Source: a virus
DNA: 64,000 nt
Virus record (IMG/VR): IMGVR_UViG_3300027759_006101
Coordinates: 1 to 64,000 of that record
Strand: one strand, 5' to 3'
The position numbers and the translations under genes are program-made. Positions 43,855-53,499 of this stretch are shown piece after piece (the stretch's first letter is position 1; each line of letters begins with the position of its first letter). The notes beneath the pieces are model-generated. The model worked only from the letters and a program-made list of their open reading frames with translations. It was not told the DNA's origin and did not search any database.

Positions 43855-46800
43855 TTAGTCAATCCAAGTAATTGAGACATCCAATTTTGATGGATCTTTT
43901 TTGCTTGTTTTTACAGATGTTCTAGAATAGTTTCCACAGCTATGGCAGAAAGTATTATTCTTTACTTTATTTGCTTTTCTATTTCCACAACTTGGACAAA
44001 TCATACCGACAGGAAGCATTTTAGATGCTGTTCTGTCAAAGTCAGGCATTGCAGTTTTTAAGTAAACATCTGAATCAACTGTTGCTGAAAGTCTAACCAT
44101 TGTCTTGATTGAGTTTGCAACTGTTCCTAAAGCAGGAGGCGCAGGAGAAGCAGCTGGAACCTCAGTTGGAGCTGTTGCTGCACCAAGGCCCATATCAGGT
44201 CCTAAACCACCAAGGTCTTCAGACTCTGGAGATTCTTTACCCTTGTCACCCATAGATATAAGCTCAATTGATTGAAGAATCTTGTATGTTGTTCCGCAGT
44301 TTTGACAATCTGCATTTGATTCAGAAATATTTACATCATCTGATCCGCAAACTGGGCAAACACTTCCCCAAGGTTTCTTTTCACCTGGCTCTGTCATTGC
44401 ATCAAGATCTGATGTTTCGTTCATTTCTGTACCAGTCATAGCAGAGATTCCTAAATCTCCGCCAATAGGAGCCATAGCGCCTAAATTAGGGTCTACAGGG
44501 CCTGCAGCAGGAGAAGCGGGAGCTGGAGCACCCATAGGAGGAGCTACTTGTGCATATTTAGATAAAACTTCATCTCTTCTATTTTTTCTAGCAATTCTTG
44601 CACCTTCAGTCATTACTACAGGTAATTCTTCAGCAATTACTTCTGCATCCGCATTTTCTTCGTCAACCTTGAAAGTTTTGGATGACATTGTTGAAACTGT
44701 TGCGGTTACATCACCATTTTCTGAAACAACTAAATCAGTAAATGAGAAAGTGTTTGGATCTACTGTAAATCCGTGACCTTGAAGAACTTCCATTGCTTTT
44801 TGTTTGAATGCTTCATCAAAGCTATCGTCTCCAGGAGACATTCCGTTCAAATCTTCAGCAACGCACATAAATCTAAGGCAATCTGATTTTGTGTGTGTAA
44901 CAGTCATTCCAGCAGTTCTGTCTGCTTCTTGTTTTGCTTCAATAGCTCTTGAAACTAATTTTTCTGCCAAATCGAAATCTTGGCAAAGTCTTTTTGCTGC
45001 TAATGCAATTTTGCGAGTTGGAATATTGAAGTTTGTTGAATAATCAGCAAGCCATCCAATCAAATTATTCTCAATTTTTTCTGCACTGGCAGTCTTGACT
45101 CCCCAAAACTCTCTTCTTGCTCTAGATCTTAATCTACCTTCAGTTGCAGTGGTGGTTTTTGCTCTATCAATTGCTGCCATAAGTTGTTTTTCTGGCATTG
45201 AGTCAACGACATCAACACCTTCACCTGGTGCAGTTCTTGTTTCTTCAGAGGACATTGCCATAGCACTAATTGCAGATTTCAAATCGTCTTTAGAAATTAA
45301 GTCACCAGCTCCGTCTACAGCTGATCTAAGCGCTGATCTGAGTTCTTCATTCTTTGAAGGTTGAGTATCAACATCAAGGCCAGTTTCAGGAGCAGCAGCC
45401 CCAGCCATCAAAAGTTCTGCAATTCTAGTGACACCTTCTTTGGTGATTTCGCCTTCTTCAACAGCAACCGAAAGTGCTTGCGAAAGGTCTTGAGCAGTTA
45501 CTTCTGAAGTTACAGCAGCGCCTAATTGTTTGAGGACAGCTGTGACTGGATTATCAACAGAAGATTGTCCAAAAAATTCTTCTTTCTCAGTATTTGCTGC
45601 ATCCATTTCTGTACCAGCAGCAGCAGTTCCAATCATTTCTGGAAGCATTGGTTCTTCAGATAAAACTTGTGCAACTCTCAAAATTGTCTTTGGAGTTTCA
45701 AACGAAGAAACAACTGCTTTGCCTAATGCTTCAATTGTCTTGACCATGATAAGTTGTGCAGGAGCACTTCCTTCAGATCTGTGCTTAGAAAGTCTATTTT
45801 CTAAAACTTCAGTTGGAACACCCTTAGTTACTTCATCAACAAGTTCAGTCAGAGATTTTCTAACTTCATCATCCTTGACTCTTCTTCCATAAAGTCCAGC
45901 TTTACCAAGTAAAATTTCCTTGACAGCTTCGGCACCTTCGCCTGTTCTTTTAGTATCAAGTTGTTGTTCTTTGCCAACAGTAGGAGCACCAGTATTTTTA
46001 GTTTTCACACCGTCTTGTAAATTACTATATGACTCACCAGATCTTACTTCTTCTAAAAGACTTTCTCTGTCGCCATCTCTGTCCTTAACATCAAGTAAAG
46101 CTGTTCTGACAAATGATGAATAATCTTTTAACAGTTCTGCAGCAACTCTTGTGCCTTGTCCTGATTCCATCATAGAAATTTGATTTTCATTGAGGATAGG
46201 TTCCCAAGAAGTTCTTTTACCATTAGTAAATCCGGTTATCGATCCATCAGTTGAAAGAACAACTCTATTACCCGCACTGTCTTCAACCTTAAAATCGATT
46301 GTGACAGCAGCAGCTAATTTTTTTCTTTGCTCTGATGCAATCTTAGCAAAATGATCCATTTGATTTCTGCTCCCCGCCTCTATAGGCTTGTTTGTTTTTA
46401 TGTTTTTATTTCTCTCATTAGCAATTCTAATGACATTTTGAATACTTTGATTGACTTGTTCTACGTTATTCAAATTATTTTTTAAACTCAGAATACTTTG
46501 TGCAAAGTTTCCAAATTTATCAACAGTTTTATGATTTGTACTTGCAAAAACTTCTCTTCTACCATCTTTAGAAGCCCAAACTAAATTATAGTTTGTAGAT
46601 GCTAATGCAACTCCACTTCCAATAGGATTTGGATTACTGAAGTTAGTCATATCCATAACTTTTCCAACTGATTCAGTTGGAGAATAATTAGCTAAACCAA
46701 TTTGTGGGCTTGCCATTTGTTGCGATGGATTTGGTTGTGCAGCTTGTGGCATACTTTGAGGTTGATTTATTGGCTGTGGTCTTTGACCACTACCAACGTC

Positions 46801-47994
46801 AACTCCATCGTCGATCATGTCTTGCATAGTAGACTGAAGTTCAGCCATTGACTTAGTGATTTTGCCTACGTGTCCTAAATCAACATTGTCTTTACGTGCA
46901 AACATATTCATTACAGCAACTTCTAAAAAGTTCAAAGAAAGATTGATAAGATCAAGAATGTTAAGGCCAGATCTTGGATCAATTCCTAAGGCTCCCAAAA
47001 CTGCTGCAACTGTTGAATTTTGATTAGCTCCCTGACCAGCTAATAGTTGTCCGCCAACTAATGTGCCTGCTTGTTGTGCAAGTCTGATAGCAACATTGGT
47101 AGTTTGATTTGCTTGTCTCAAACAGCTTTCATATGCTGTTCTTTCATTAATATTTTCAGGGATTTCTTGTAAAGCTAAAACAATATTTGAATTTATTTCA
47201 TTAGCTTTCTTTTCTAAATTTGTTGCTGCACTTAAAACGTCATCAACATCATAAATTTCTTGAATTTCACAAGACTCAAAAGCACCATCACCTACACAGC
47301 TTAATTCTATAAACTTAACTCCATAGTTTTTTTCATAAGCTTTCTTGCCGGTTTCAGGATAAGTCTTGCCTTTATATTTTTTCAAGTGCTCACAATAGTC
47401 TCTTTCAGTATAGGCTTTATTGTTACAAATGGAACAAACGCCCCACTCAACACTTGCACCCATACTTACATCGTGAATAACACCTGTTCTAATATTTCTT
47501 GCGATATCAGGATATGCTTCCTCATCTACAAAGAAAGTACAGTAAACACAGTTTTCTTTTTCGTCCCATTCAGCGTAAACAACCATTCCTTTAGCTTGTT
47601 CAATATCATCATTTTTATGATTTGTATATATTGGAACACCTTCGAAAGATTTATATGCTGGGATTTTTTGACCTTTTAATTCAACTTCTTTAAGTAATTC
47701 TTCTTTAGAAAACAAGTCACCGTTTGCATTAACAACGTCTGCATCAATTGCTCTGGCTCTTACCCAAAGTAATTTAGCACCTTTACGAGCTTGCATTTCT
47801 TTAACGATATCAAAATCTTTGTATTTTTCTAATACTTCTTTAGGATCAGCATAGAGTGATTGTAAACCAATTTTTGCTGCTTCCCTCATATTTGAAGAAG
47901 CAGTTTTTATTAAGTGCTCTCTTGCCGCAACTCTGTCGTTTTCATTAAGAAAACTTTGCACAGTTATAGCACCACCTTTTGCAACTCTATACAT
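43855..47994 (-). CDS. Giant prohead protease with zinc ribbons, 1379 aa
   Basis: Residues ~70-210 match phage prohead proteases. ADVVNANGDLFS is followed by PIYTNHKND (His126), and GVIHDVSMGASVEW supplies the Ser (S177 or S181). A CSICNN...YCEH zinc site lies at 187-203 directly after it. The next ~1000 residues are helical and low-complexity, with a Pro/Gln stretch (~405-440) and repeated helical pairs. Near the C-terminus are two zinc ribbons: CPVCGSDD...CQNCG (~1215) and CPSCGNRK...CHSCG (~1335). Usual prohead proteases are 180-350 residues, so this is a fusion, perhaps with scaffold and internal proteins released by self-cleavage. Many K-T-A-S-like motifs occur. AAAGGA precedes the start. 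Confidence 0.7.
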   Translation of the reverse strand: MYRVAKGGAITVQSFLNENDRVAAREHLIKTASSNMREAAKIGLQSLYADPKEVLEKYKDFDIVKEMQARKGAKLLWVRARAIDADVVNANGDLFSKEELLKEVELKGQKIPAYKSFEGVPIYTNHKNDDIEQAKGMVVYAEWDEKENCVYCTFFVDEEAYPDIARNIRTGVIHDVSMGASVEWGVCSICNNKAYTERDYCEHLKKYKGKTYPETGKKAYEKNYGVKFIELSCVGDGAFESCEIQEIYDVDDVLSAATNLEKKANEINSNIVLALQEIPENINERTAYESCLRQANQTTNVAIRLAQQAGTLVGGQLLAGQGANQNSTVAAVLGALGIDPRSGLNILDLINLSLNFLEVAVMNMFARKDNVDLGHVGKITKSMAELQSTMQDMIDDGVDVGSGQRPQPINQPQSMPQAAQPNPSQQMASPQIGLANYSPTESVGKVMDMTNFSNPNPIGSGVALASTNYNLVWASKDGRREVFASTNHKTVDKFGNFAQSILSLKNNLNNVEQVNQSIQNVIRIANERNKNIKTNKPIEAGSRNQMDHFAKIASEQRKKLAAAVTIDFKVEDSAGNRVVLSTDGSITGFTNGKRTSWEPILNENQISMMESGQGTRVAAELLKDYSSFVRTALLDVKDRDGDRESLLEEVRSGESYSNLQDGVKTKNTGAPTVGKEQQLDTKRTGEGAEAVKEILLGKAGLYGRRVKDDEVRKSLTELVDEVTKGVPTEVLENRLSKHRSEGSAPAQLIMVKTIEALGKAVVSSFETPKTILRVAQVLSEEPMLPEMIGTAAAGTEMDAANTEKEEFFGQSSVDNPVTAVLKQLGAAVTSEVTAQDLSQALSVAVEEGEITKEGVTRIAELLMAGAAAPETGLDVDTQPSKNEELRSALRSAVDGAGDLISKDDLKSAISAMAMSSEETRTAPGEGVDVVDSMPEKQLMAAIDRAKTTTATEGRLRSRARREFWGVKTASAEKIENNLIGWLADYSTNFNIPTRKIALAAKRLCQDFDLAEKLVSRAIEAKQEADRTAGMTVTHTKSDCLRFMCVAEDLNGMSPGDDSFDEAFKQKAMEVLQGHGFTVDPNTFSFTDLVVSENGDVTATVSTMSSKTFKVDEENADAEVIAEELPVVMTEGARIARKNRRDEVLSKYAQVAPPMGAPAPASPAAGPVDPNLGAMAPIGGDLGISAMTGTEMNETSDLDAMTEPGEKKPWGSVCPVCGSDDVNISESNADCQNCGTTYKILQSIELISMGDKGKESPESEDLGGLGPDMGLGAATAPTEVPAASPAPPALGTVANSIKTMVRLSATVDSDVYLKTAMPDFDRTASKMLPVGMICPSCGNRKANKVKNNTFCHSCGNYSRTSVKTSKKDPSKLDVSITWID

Positions 47995-48072
47995 ATAAAA
48001 ATTCCTTTAAAATAAAGTTTCTGATACCTGTATTCTAAAAATGTACTCTTTAAACCTTTGATTACTTAAAGC

Positions 48073-48098
48073 TAAACCCGTCGGTTTCGACGGGTTTA
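48073..48098 (-). terminator. Strong hairpin after portal gene
   Basis: TAAACCCGTCG (48073-48083) and CGACGGGTTTA (48088-48098) form an 11-bp stem with a GTTT loop, 20 bases past the portal-nuclease stop. The following minus strand is only moderately T-rich, so it could equally be a processing or attenuation hairpin before the protease gene. Confidence 0.75.
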
Positions 48099-48117
48099 TT
48101 GTACAGTTTAGTTAAAA

Positions 48118-50499
48118 TTATAAATATTTTTCACCATCTCCATTTGAACTTTGACCTGTACGTTTTTTAATTGCATTTATCAAGACGTTCAAACAATCTT
48201 GAGGATGATCTTGTAGCTCTTTATCAGTAAATCTAATTATAATCCAACCATTGACTGCTAATTCTGAATCTCTTCTCTTATCTTTAGCAATTTTATCTGG
48301 ATTGTTGTGCCAAATTTCTCCATCTGCTTCAACACCAATTTTCAAGTTTGGAATTGCTCCATCCAATTGATAATCCATTGTTGGACCAGCTGAATATTGA
48401 GCATAAAGTGGGAAAGGCATATTCAATGACATCAATAATCCATATAATTTCTTTTCTAAAGACGTAAACATCTTTGGTTGATTAATGTTTTCTAATTTTT
48501 TTGCAATAACCTGTCTGATAGATTCATTTTTGTTATTTGCATAATGATGCATTTCATTCATAGCATAATTATTCAATGGGTAAGAAAGCGAACCGCCAAT
48601 AAACGGTGTATCAATTACTCCAAAAAGACCATCATACTCAACTGGCAGAGGGCCTAAATTAGCTCTACCAGTAACAGGTTTCAGACTCATTAAGAAAGCT
48701 TCGTGAGCTGAAGATTTTATTTTCTTACTTGCGGTTCTAATTTTATCTGATTTATTTAAGTCGTCTAGTCTATTTTGATATATACTATTTACAATGTCTG
48801 ATGCGAGCCTATAATTTTCAAGCATAGATTTTGCTGTAGGCGCTGGAGCTTCTGGCATTGGGGCCGGAGGAGCTGCTCCAGCTGGAGAAGCACCAGGAGC
48901 TCCACCAACACCAAGGTCTGGTGCAGGAGGGGCTGCGCCCATGTCTGCACCTCCAGATGCGCCAAACCCTTGACCTGTTACGCCACCACTTTGAAAACTT
49001 AATGATATATTTGGTGTTCCAAAACTTTGGTCGCTCATAAAATTAGCGCCTTGTTCATATCTAAGTCTTTCAATTTCTTGGTCAGAATCAAGACCAAATG
49101 CTTCAATCAAGGAAACATTTGAAATTACACCATTCTGATTTGCTGTTACAAGCATCTGCAATTTGCCAGTGTCGTCTCTTAACTGCAGGTCATCAAATTT
49201 AATACGTGGATAAACAATTTCTTCTTGCCCACGTTCTCCTTCAATAACAAATCCATTCCATTTTGCAACGGGCATGAAAATATTCATTTCTACCCAGTGA
49301 GCAACTTCTCTTCGGAATGTTTCTAGTCTTTGAGCCATTGCAAGAAGACCAACTTGAGCGTTTCCGTAAGTAGGTCCTTCACCATTCAACAAGGCTTTAT
49401 TAAGCATGACACCATCAAGAATTTCTTGTTCGATAAGTTCAAATTCACCAGTCAAAGGGTGAATTTTTCCAGTTGCACCATACCACTCTAGATCAAAGTT
49501 ATGGTGAGTAACAAGAGTTAGGTTTGGATCATTCGCAATTGACGCTAATTCATCTTGAACATTGTCGATGTCTTCTTGAGATGCTGGTCTTGTATCGCTA
49601 CCAATCTTTACAACTTTGATTGGTAAAATAAGGCGTTCAGCAATCATATACTGAGCTTGTCTCAGTTTATCTTTGTATGTCAAAATTGGGAATAATGGTC
49701 TTATCATAGAGATGCCATAATCTTCCCAAGGATTTGAACCATACTTAAAGTGATGTATGGAAATCTGGTTTAATTTGATAGGATCGCCCTTGAGAATAAG
49801 TTTCTTAATTCCGTCTGGGATAGAATCATAAATATCTTTAGGATGTCTTTCGTTTACAATTCGGATTTCTTCAGCAGACGGTCTGTAAGCATAGCTACCC
49901 TGCTGGTCAATCATCCCTGGAGTCTTAATTACATTATCAGGGTTTAAAATAGAAATGGATTTCCAAGAAGCTCCATCGTGTTGACATTCTTGATTTTTAT
50001 CTTCGTCCCAGTTTGAACCGTGGCAGTGAGGGCAATCAATAGATAACAGAACAAAAGCATCACCTAATAAATGATATACTTTTGAAATTTCAGGAAGCCA
50101 TTTTTGAAAATTAAGTTTTTCTACTAATTTTTCAAAATAATCTTTAACGTAAGAAGATGAACATTCTAATTTCCAACCAGAGAATGGATAATTGGTATAG
50201 AAGTTAATTGCTGCAGAAACTTTTGGTTCATTGTTCTTCCACCAGTTTGCCCATAGATACACTTCACGTCGAGCATTTGGGATTTGAAATGAAGATGGAG
50301 TAAGGAATGGAGAATAGAAGTTAGGAGCAGTTGTGATAGAATTGATACTGGCAGATCTTGTAACACCAGGACCTAATCCTAAGCCAATACGACTACTTGC
50401 ATATGCTTGTTTTGATTCTGAAGTGGCTGTACTAGTCGAGCCTGAAACTTGTGTTGCTGCTGTTCTAATAGCAGATGCAAGAGATGTTTTTGTTGCCAT
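48118..50499 (-). CDS. Portal protein fused to a C-terminal Vsr/DUF559-type nuclease, 793 aa
   Basis: The first ~500 residues are portal-like: YLWANWWKNNEPKVSAAINFY, LPEISKVYHLLGDAFVLLS, a CPHCHG...CQHDG zinc-like insertion (~155-175), and DEIQDELA / HNFDLEWYG in the wing and stem. A Pro/Ala/Gly linker (~510-553) follows. The last ~115 residues match PD-(D/E)XK nucleases of the Vsr/DUF559 group: EKKLYGLLMSL, then MDYQLDGAIPNLKIGVEADGEIWHNN with the D and the E-x-D catalytic pair (~712-728), D-x-x-RD, and GWIIIRF. It is one continuous frame. A TATAAT box lies 7 bases before the ATG with no Shine-Dalgarno. The nuclease may act on incoming or packaged DNA, or may be structural. Confidence 0.8.
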   Translation of the reverse strand: MATKTSLASAIRTAATQVSGSTSTATSESKQAYASSRIGLGLGPGVTRSASINSITTAPNFYSPFLTPSSFQIPNARREVYLWANWWKNNEPKVSAAINFYTNYPFSGWKLECSSSYVKDYFEKLVEKLNFQKWLPEISKVYHLLGDAFVLLSIDCPHCHGSNWDEDKNQECQHDGASWKSISILNPDNVIKTPGMIDQQGSYAYRPSAEEIRIVNERHPKDIYDSIPDGIKKLILKGDPIKLNQISIHHFKYGSNPWEDYGISMIRPLFPILTYKDKLRQAQYMIAERLILPIKVVKIGSDTRPASQEDIDNVQDELASIANDPNLTLVTHHNFDLEWYGATGKIHPLTGEFELIEQEILDGVMLNKALLNGEGPTYGNAQVGLLAMAQRLETFRREVAHWVEMNIFMPVAKWNGFVIEGERGQEEIVYPRIKFDDLQLRDDTGKLQMLVTANQNGVISNVSLIEAFGLDSDQEIERLRYEQGANFMSDQSFGTPNISLSFQSGGVTGQGFGASGGADMGAAPPAPDLGVGGAPGASPAGAAPPAPMPEAPAPTAKSMLENYRLASDIVNSIYQNRLDDLNKSDKIRTASKKIKSSAHEAFLMSLKPVTGRANLGPLPVEYDGLFGVIDTPFIGGSLSYPLNNYAMNEMHHYANNKNESIRQVIAKKLENINQPKMFTSLEKKLYGLLMSLNMPFPLYAQYSAGPTMDYQLDGAIPNLKIGVEADGEIWHNNPDKIAKDKRRDSELAVNGWIIIRFTDKELQDHPQDCLNVLINAIKKRTGQSSNGDGEKYL

Positions 50500-50506
50500 A
50501 ACATAT

Positions 50507-50512
50507 ATTATA
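50507..50512 (-). promoter_or_regulatory. TATAAT box 7 bases before portal ATG
   Basis: CGGTATAAT on the minus strand is followed by ATATGTT and the ATG at 50499. No ribosome-binding site is present. It lies in the 28-base gap after the upstream gene stop. Confidence 0.65.
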
Positions 50513-50527
50513 CCGTTCTATTTTTTA

Positions 50528-51055
50528 TTAGAACCAAGTTTGATTAGATGGAAGTTGTCCGAAGAGTTTTGGATCTTGTTTGCCACTTAATGCTTGTGTA
50601 TAACCTTCACCATTCTTTAAGTGCAAAAATCCTTCACCTTTTTTGTAAGCATTAGAATCTGCTGGACTGACATTATTGTTTTGTTGCCTTGAGCCATCTA
50701 AAAGATTTTCAAGAGTAGTTTCTTCAGGGTTGGAGTGATGTTCAGAATGTCTTCTCGCTTCATTGGATGCTGACTGTGGACCAGTAATAAATTGACCATT
50801 ATTGTCCATATTCATTCTATGAGGTCTCTTTACAAGTAACTCCCAAATTTCTGCCTGCTGCTCTTTTGTCATATGATAATAATCATCGACAGTTTTGTTC
50901 ATTTTTTTAAGAATACCAGGTAGTTCATCGTAAAGACCTTGTGGCTGATTGTCAATATCTTTAACAATGTCAATTCCGGCATTTTGCTCATTAGTAGATT
51001 CATTTCTTGAAAAATCTACTCCACCGCCAAATGATACGACTTTTCTATACCACAT
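50528..51055 (-). CDS. Hypothetical protein with MWYRK N-terminus, 175 aa
   Basis: A short disordered-looking protein starting MWYRKVVSFGGGVDF, followed by a helical DDYYHMTKEQQAEIWELL segment and Asn/Gln-rich tails. It overlaps the upstream 527-residue gene by 11 bases. The N-terminus is similar to MWYSRIIES of the right-edge gene and MSPWYKTAK of the PHP-like protein, hinting at a shared targeting or anchoring peptide. No family is recognised. Confidence 0.65.
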   Translation of the reverse strand: MWYRKVVSFGGGVDFSRNESTNEQNAGIDIVKDIDNQPQGLYDELPGILKKMNKTVDDYYHMTKEQQAEIWELLVKRPHRMNMDNNGQFITGPQSASNEARRHSEHHSNPEETTLENLLDGSRQQNNNVSPADSNAYKKGEGFLHLKNGEGYTQALSGKQDPKLFGQLPSNQTWF

Positions 51056-52628
51056 CGTCGTATTCTTCTCTTTTAGATTGCATTACATAATCTAAGCCGA
51101 GTTCATTTGCAAAGTTTTTAAGATCGTCTTCAGAAAATTGATGACCCCAATCATCATCATCAGTATCACTCAATAGTTGTTCGATACTTTTGTCATTTTT
51201 GTTGTTTTGTCTATGGGATTCTAATTCTTCTTCTTTTGAATCTTCGCTAACTTTCTTTGATGCAGATATATTTTTATTGAGTAAATTACTTACTGACTCT
51301 TTAGGCTCAGCTTTATTTTTATTGAGTTCATTTCTATAATTCTTTGGTTCTTTGCTATCAAGCAGTTGTTCAGCGTATGATTTCTCCATTTCGCCTTTTC
51401 TTGAATAAAGACCATCTTCGAGTTGTTCTTCTCGAGTAGTCTCAGTATCAGAATCTACATCATTGAGTTTTCTTAATAAAGCCTCAAGATAGTCACTACC
51501 GCTTTGCTCTTCTCTAGGTAATTGAGAATCTATAGTTTTCATAGAATCAGATTGAGCTTGCTTTGGTCTTAGAACAGGTTTACTACCTTGCTGATGGCCA
51601 TAACTTGACTCTTTTGTCTCAGAAAGTTGTTTTTCTCTAGAGTCTGATTCGTTATGTTTACCTCTAACTTTATTTGCGCCTCTATCAGAATTCTCAAATC
51701 TTGCTTCAAAACCAACTTCACCGTCAGTCAGTTTTTTAGATCTTTCACCTTCAGCAAGATTAAGTAAATTGGCTTCATTATCAGGATGCCTATGGACATC
51801 AAGTTTGCCCATAACTTGATCATGTGATTGGAAAGCTGTTTTCATCCAGTCAGCATATGCACAAGTCACAGTTCCATCTTTACCAATTCTTGAGTCAATG
51901 CAGTTTTCTCTACACTTAGAAATCTCCATTGGTACAGGGCCTTTACCTTGAAGTTTTCCTTTAGGGCATAAAAGATAAGGCTCATTGTCTTGTGTTGATA
52001 ATGTAGTGTATGCAACTCTTTTCATTTCAGATGGAGTTATGCTTGAAAATGTCTGTTTTACTTTTTCGGCAACTTCTGATACGGCTTCTTTGTTGCCAGA
52101 AAGAACTAAAGTTCTTGCTTTATCTAAAAATGATTTAGAAATAACATTATCAGCAAATCTATACAAATTATCTAAAGAATTAATGGACTCAATCTGCCAA
52201 TATCCAGTAGATTTGTCTTCTTTTTTGTATGCAACTCTTTCAAATTTAACAGCAGAGGATTCTTTGTTTAAAAAACTTTGAAGAGACACGTATGCATATC
52301 TTAGAAGATTTCTTTGTTGTGCTAATTTGATATTATTTAATGTTTTGTATGCGCTATGAACTTTTGATGCTGGTAAAGCAACAATAATTTCAGGTCCACC
52401 CATTGACTTAAAGCTATTTGTTATAGGATCGTCACCAAAATCATCAGCACTTAAAACATGAAAAGGAGAAGAGTGTGGAATTCTTTCTCCATCACCAACA
52501 TTTGACAAAGTATCTTGGAGCATTTGCAACAATCCCATACCGCCAATCTTGGAATTCCCCAAAATTTTCTCAACTTTGTTTGGATCGTGTGTTTCATACT
52601 TAGTAGTGATTTTGTATCCGTGTTCCAT
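51045..52628 (-). CDS. Hypothetical virion-block protein, 527 aa
   Basis: The first ~240 residues appear folded: two mixed alpha/beta parts containing EIIVALPASKVHSAYKTLNNIKLAQQ, then a Cys-containing section CPKGKLQGKGPVP...SKCRENC...VTCAYADW (~220-260) that could bind a metal. The remaining ~280 residues are highly charged and disordered (S, E, K, D, N). K-[LTV]-A motifs occur several times (IKLAQQ, KRVAYT, WMKTAF). It starts 2 bases after the previous gene stop, with GGAAATTAATT upstream. A role near the portal is inferred from position. Confidence 0.65.
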   Translation of the reverse strand: MEHGYKITTKYETHDPNKVEKILGNSKIGGMGLLQMLQDTLSNVGDGERIPHSSPFHVLSADDFGDDPITNSFKSMGGPEIIVALPASKVHSAYKTLNNIKLAQQRNLLRYAYVSLQSFLNKESSAVKFERVAYKKEDKSTGYWQIESINSLDNLYRFADNVISKSFLDKARTLVLSGNKEAVSEVAEKVKQTFSSITPSEMKRVAYTTLSTQDNEPYLLCPKGKLQGKGPVPMEISKCRENCIDSRIGKDGTVTCAYADWMKTAFQSHDQVMGKLDVHRHPDNEANLLNLAEGERSKKLTDGEVGFEARFENSDRGANKVRGKHNESDSREKQLSETKESSYGHQQGSKPVLRPKQAQSDSMKTIDSQLPREEQSGSDYLEALLRKLNDVDSDTETTREEQLEDGLYSRKGEMEKSYAEQLLDSKEPKNYRNELNKNKAEPKESVSNLLNKNISASKKVSEDSKEEELESHRQNNKNDKSIEQLLSDTDDDDWGHQFSEDDLKNFANELGLDYVMQSKREEYDDVV

Positions 52629-52630
52629 AA

Positions 52631-53497
52631 TTAATTTCCTAACCCAAGCATTGACAATTCTTCTTTATCAAATCCTCTGTCAGTTAATGCTTTTTTGATT
52701 TCTGCCAATTCTTCTTTAGCACCCTTTTTATTTGCTGGATCCTTGAAATCACCTTGAGGAGTTGACTTACTGTAATCAAGTAAATCCATCAAGAAACAAG
52801 CTCTTAAAATTAATTCTGAAGTAGATCTTTTGTGGAAATTTGGAGATTCGTCATAATTCAAAGATGCAGTTTTGACAGCTTCTTTTTTTGAATCTTCTTT
52901 TTCGTCTTTATCGTCATCTTTTTTTAGTTTCCTGTTATAATCTTTGACGATATCTACCGCACGTTCAATTGTTTCTTTATTCCAATACTTAAGCTTGGCA
53001 ATATATCTTACAATATCGTTTTTCTCTACACCGTGATCTAGAAGTTTTCCAACCTTGCCCATCAAAACTCTGAATGGATTTCCACGAGTTTTTTTCTTTT
53101 TCTTTTGTGCTGCTCTTGAATTATTGTACACTTTGTCTTCCTTCTTAGATGTGATATAGAGTTCATATATTTCTCTACCAATATCTTGATAAGTAGGGTC
53201 CAATTCACCTGTAAGTGGGTCTTTAGTTCTAGTTCTTCCACTATTAGAATGCATTAATGCTTTAGATAATTTATCAAGTTTATGTTTAAGATTTTCATCA
53301 ACAATTCTTACGCTTACATTTGCAACTTGATCTGCCATTACTTGAAAATCGTCTTTACATGCTAATACTTCTTGCAGTAAAGTTTGCAATTCTGATTCTG
53401 TAACGCCTTCAATTTGTTCCCCTCCAAGTGGAATATTATTGATTCCATTTGCAGGATTTGATGCTAATGCCGGTCCTTCAGAATTGTTTGGTTCCAT
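52631..53497 (-). CDS. Hypothetical helical protein, 288 aa
   Basis: A predominantly helical, Lys-rich protein. The N-terminal ~90 residues are acidic, and residues ~120-190 hold a basic KKKKKTRGNPFRVLMGKVGKLL helix that may bind DNA. The C-terminus (SELILRACFLMDLLDY) is amphipathic. AVKTASLNYDESP carries the recurrent motif. No family is recognised. It is coupled with neighbours on both sides at 2-base spacing. The basic segment near the portal suggests DNA or head-interior contact, but this is inference. Confidence 0.65.
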   Translation of the reverse strand: MEPNNSEGPALASNPANGINNIPLGGEQIEGVTESELQTLLQEVLACKDDFQVMADQVANVSVRIVDENLKHKLDKLSKALMHSNSGRTRTKDPLTGELDPTYQDIGREIYELYITSKKEDKVYNNSRAAQKKKKKTRGNPFRVLMGKVGKLLDHGVEKNDIVRYIAKLKYWNKETIERAVDIVKDYNRKLKKDDDKDEKEDSKKEAVKTASLNYDESPNFHKRSTSELILRACFLMDLLDYSKSTPQGDFKDPANKKGAKEELAEIKKALTDRGFDKEELSMLGLGN

Positions 53498-53499
53498 TT

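Noticed and set aside
44804-46123. Rightward open frames inside the giant protease gene
   Set aside because: These are antisense shadows with Ser-rich compositions and no start signals; the leftward frame is continuous and contains zinc ribbons and protease motifs.
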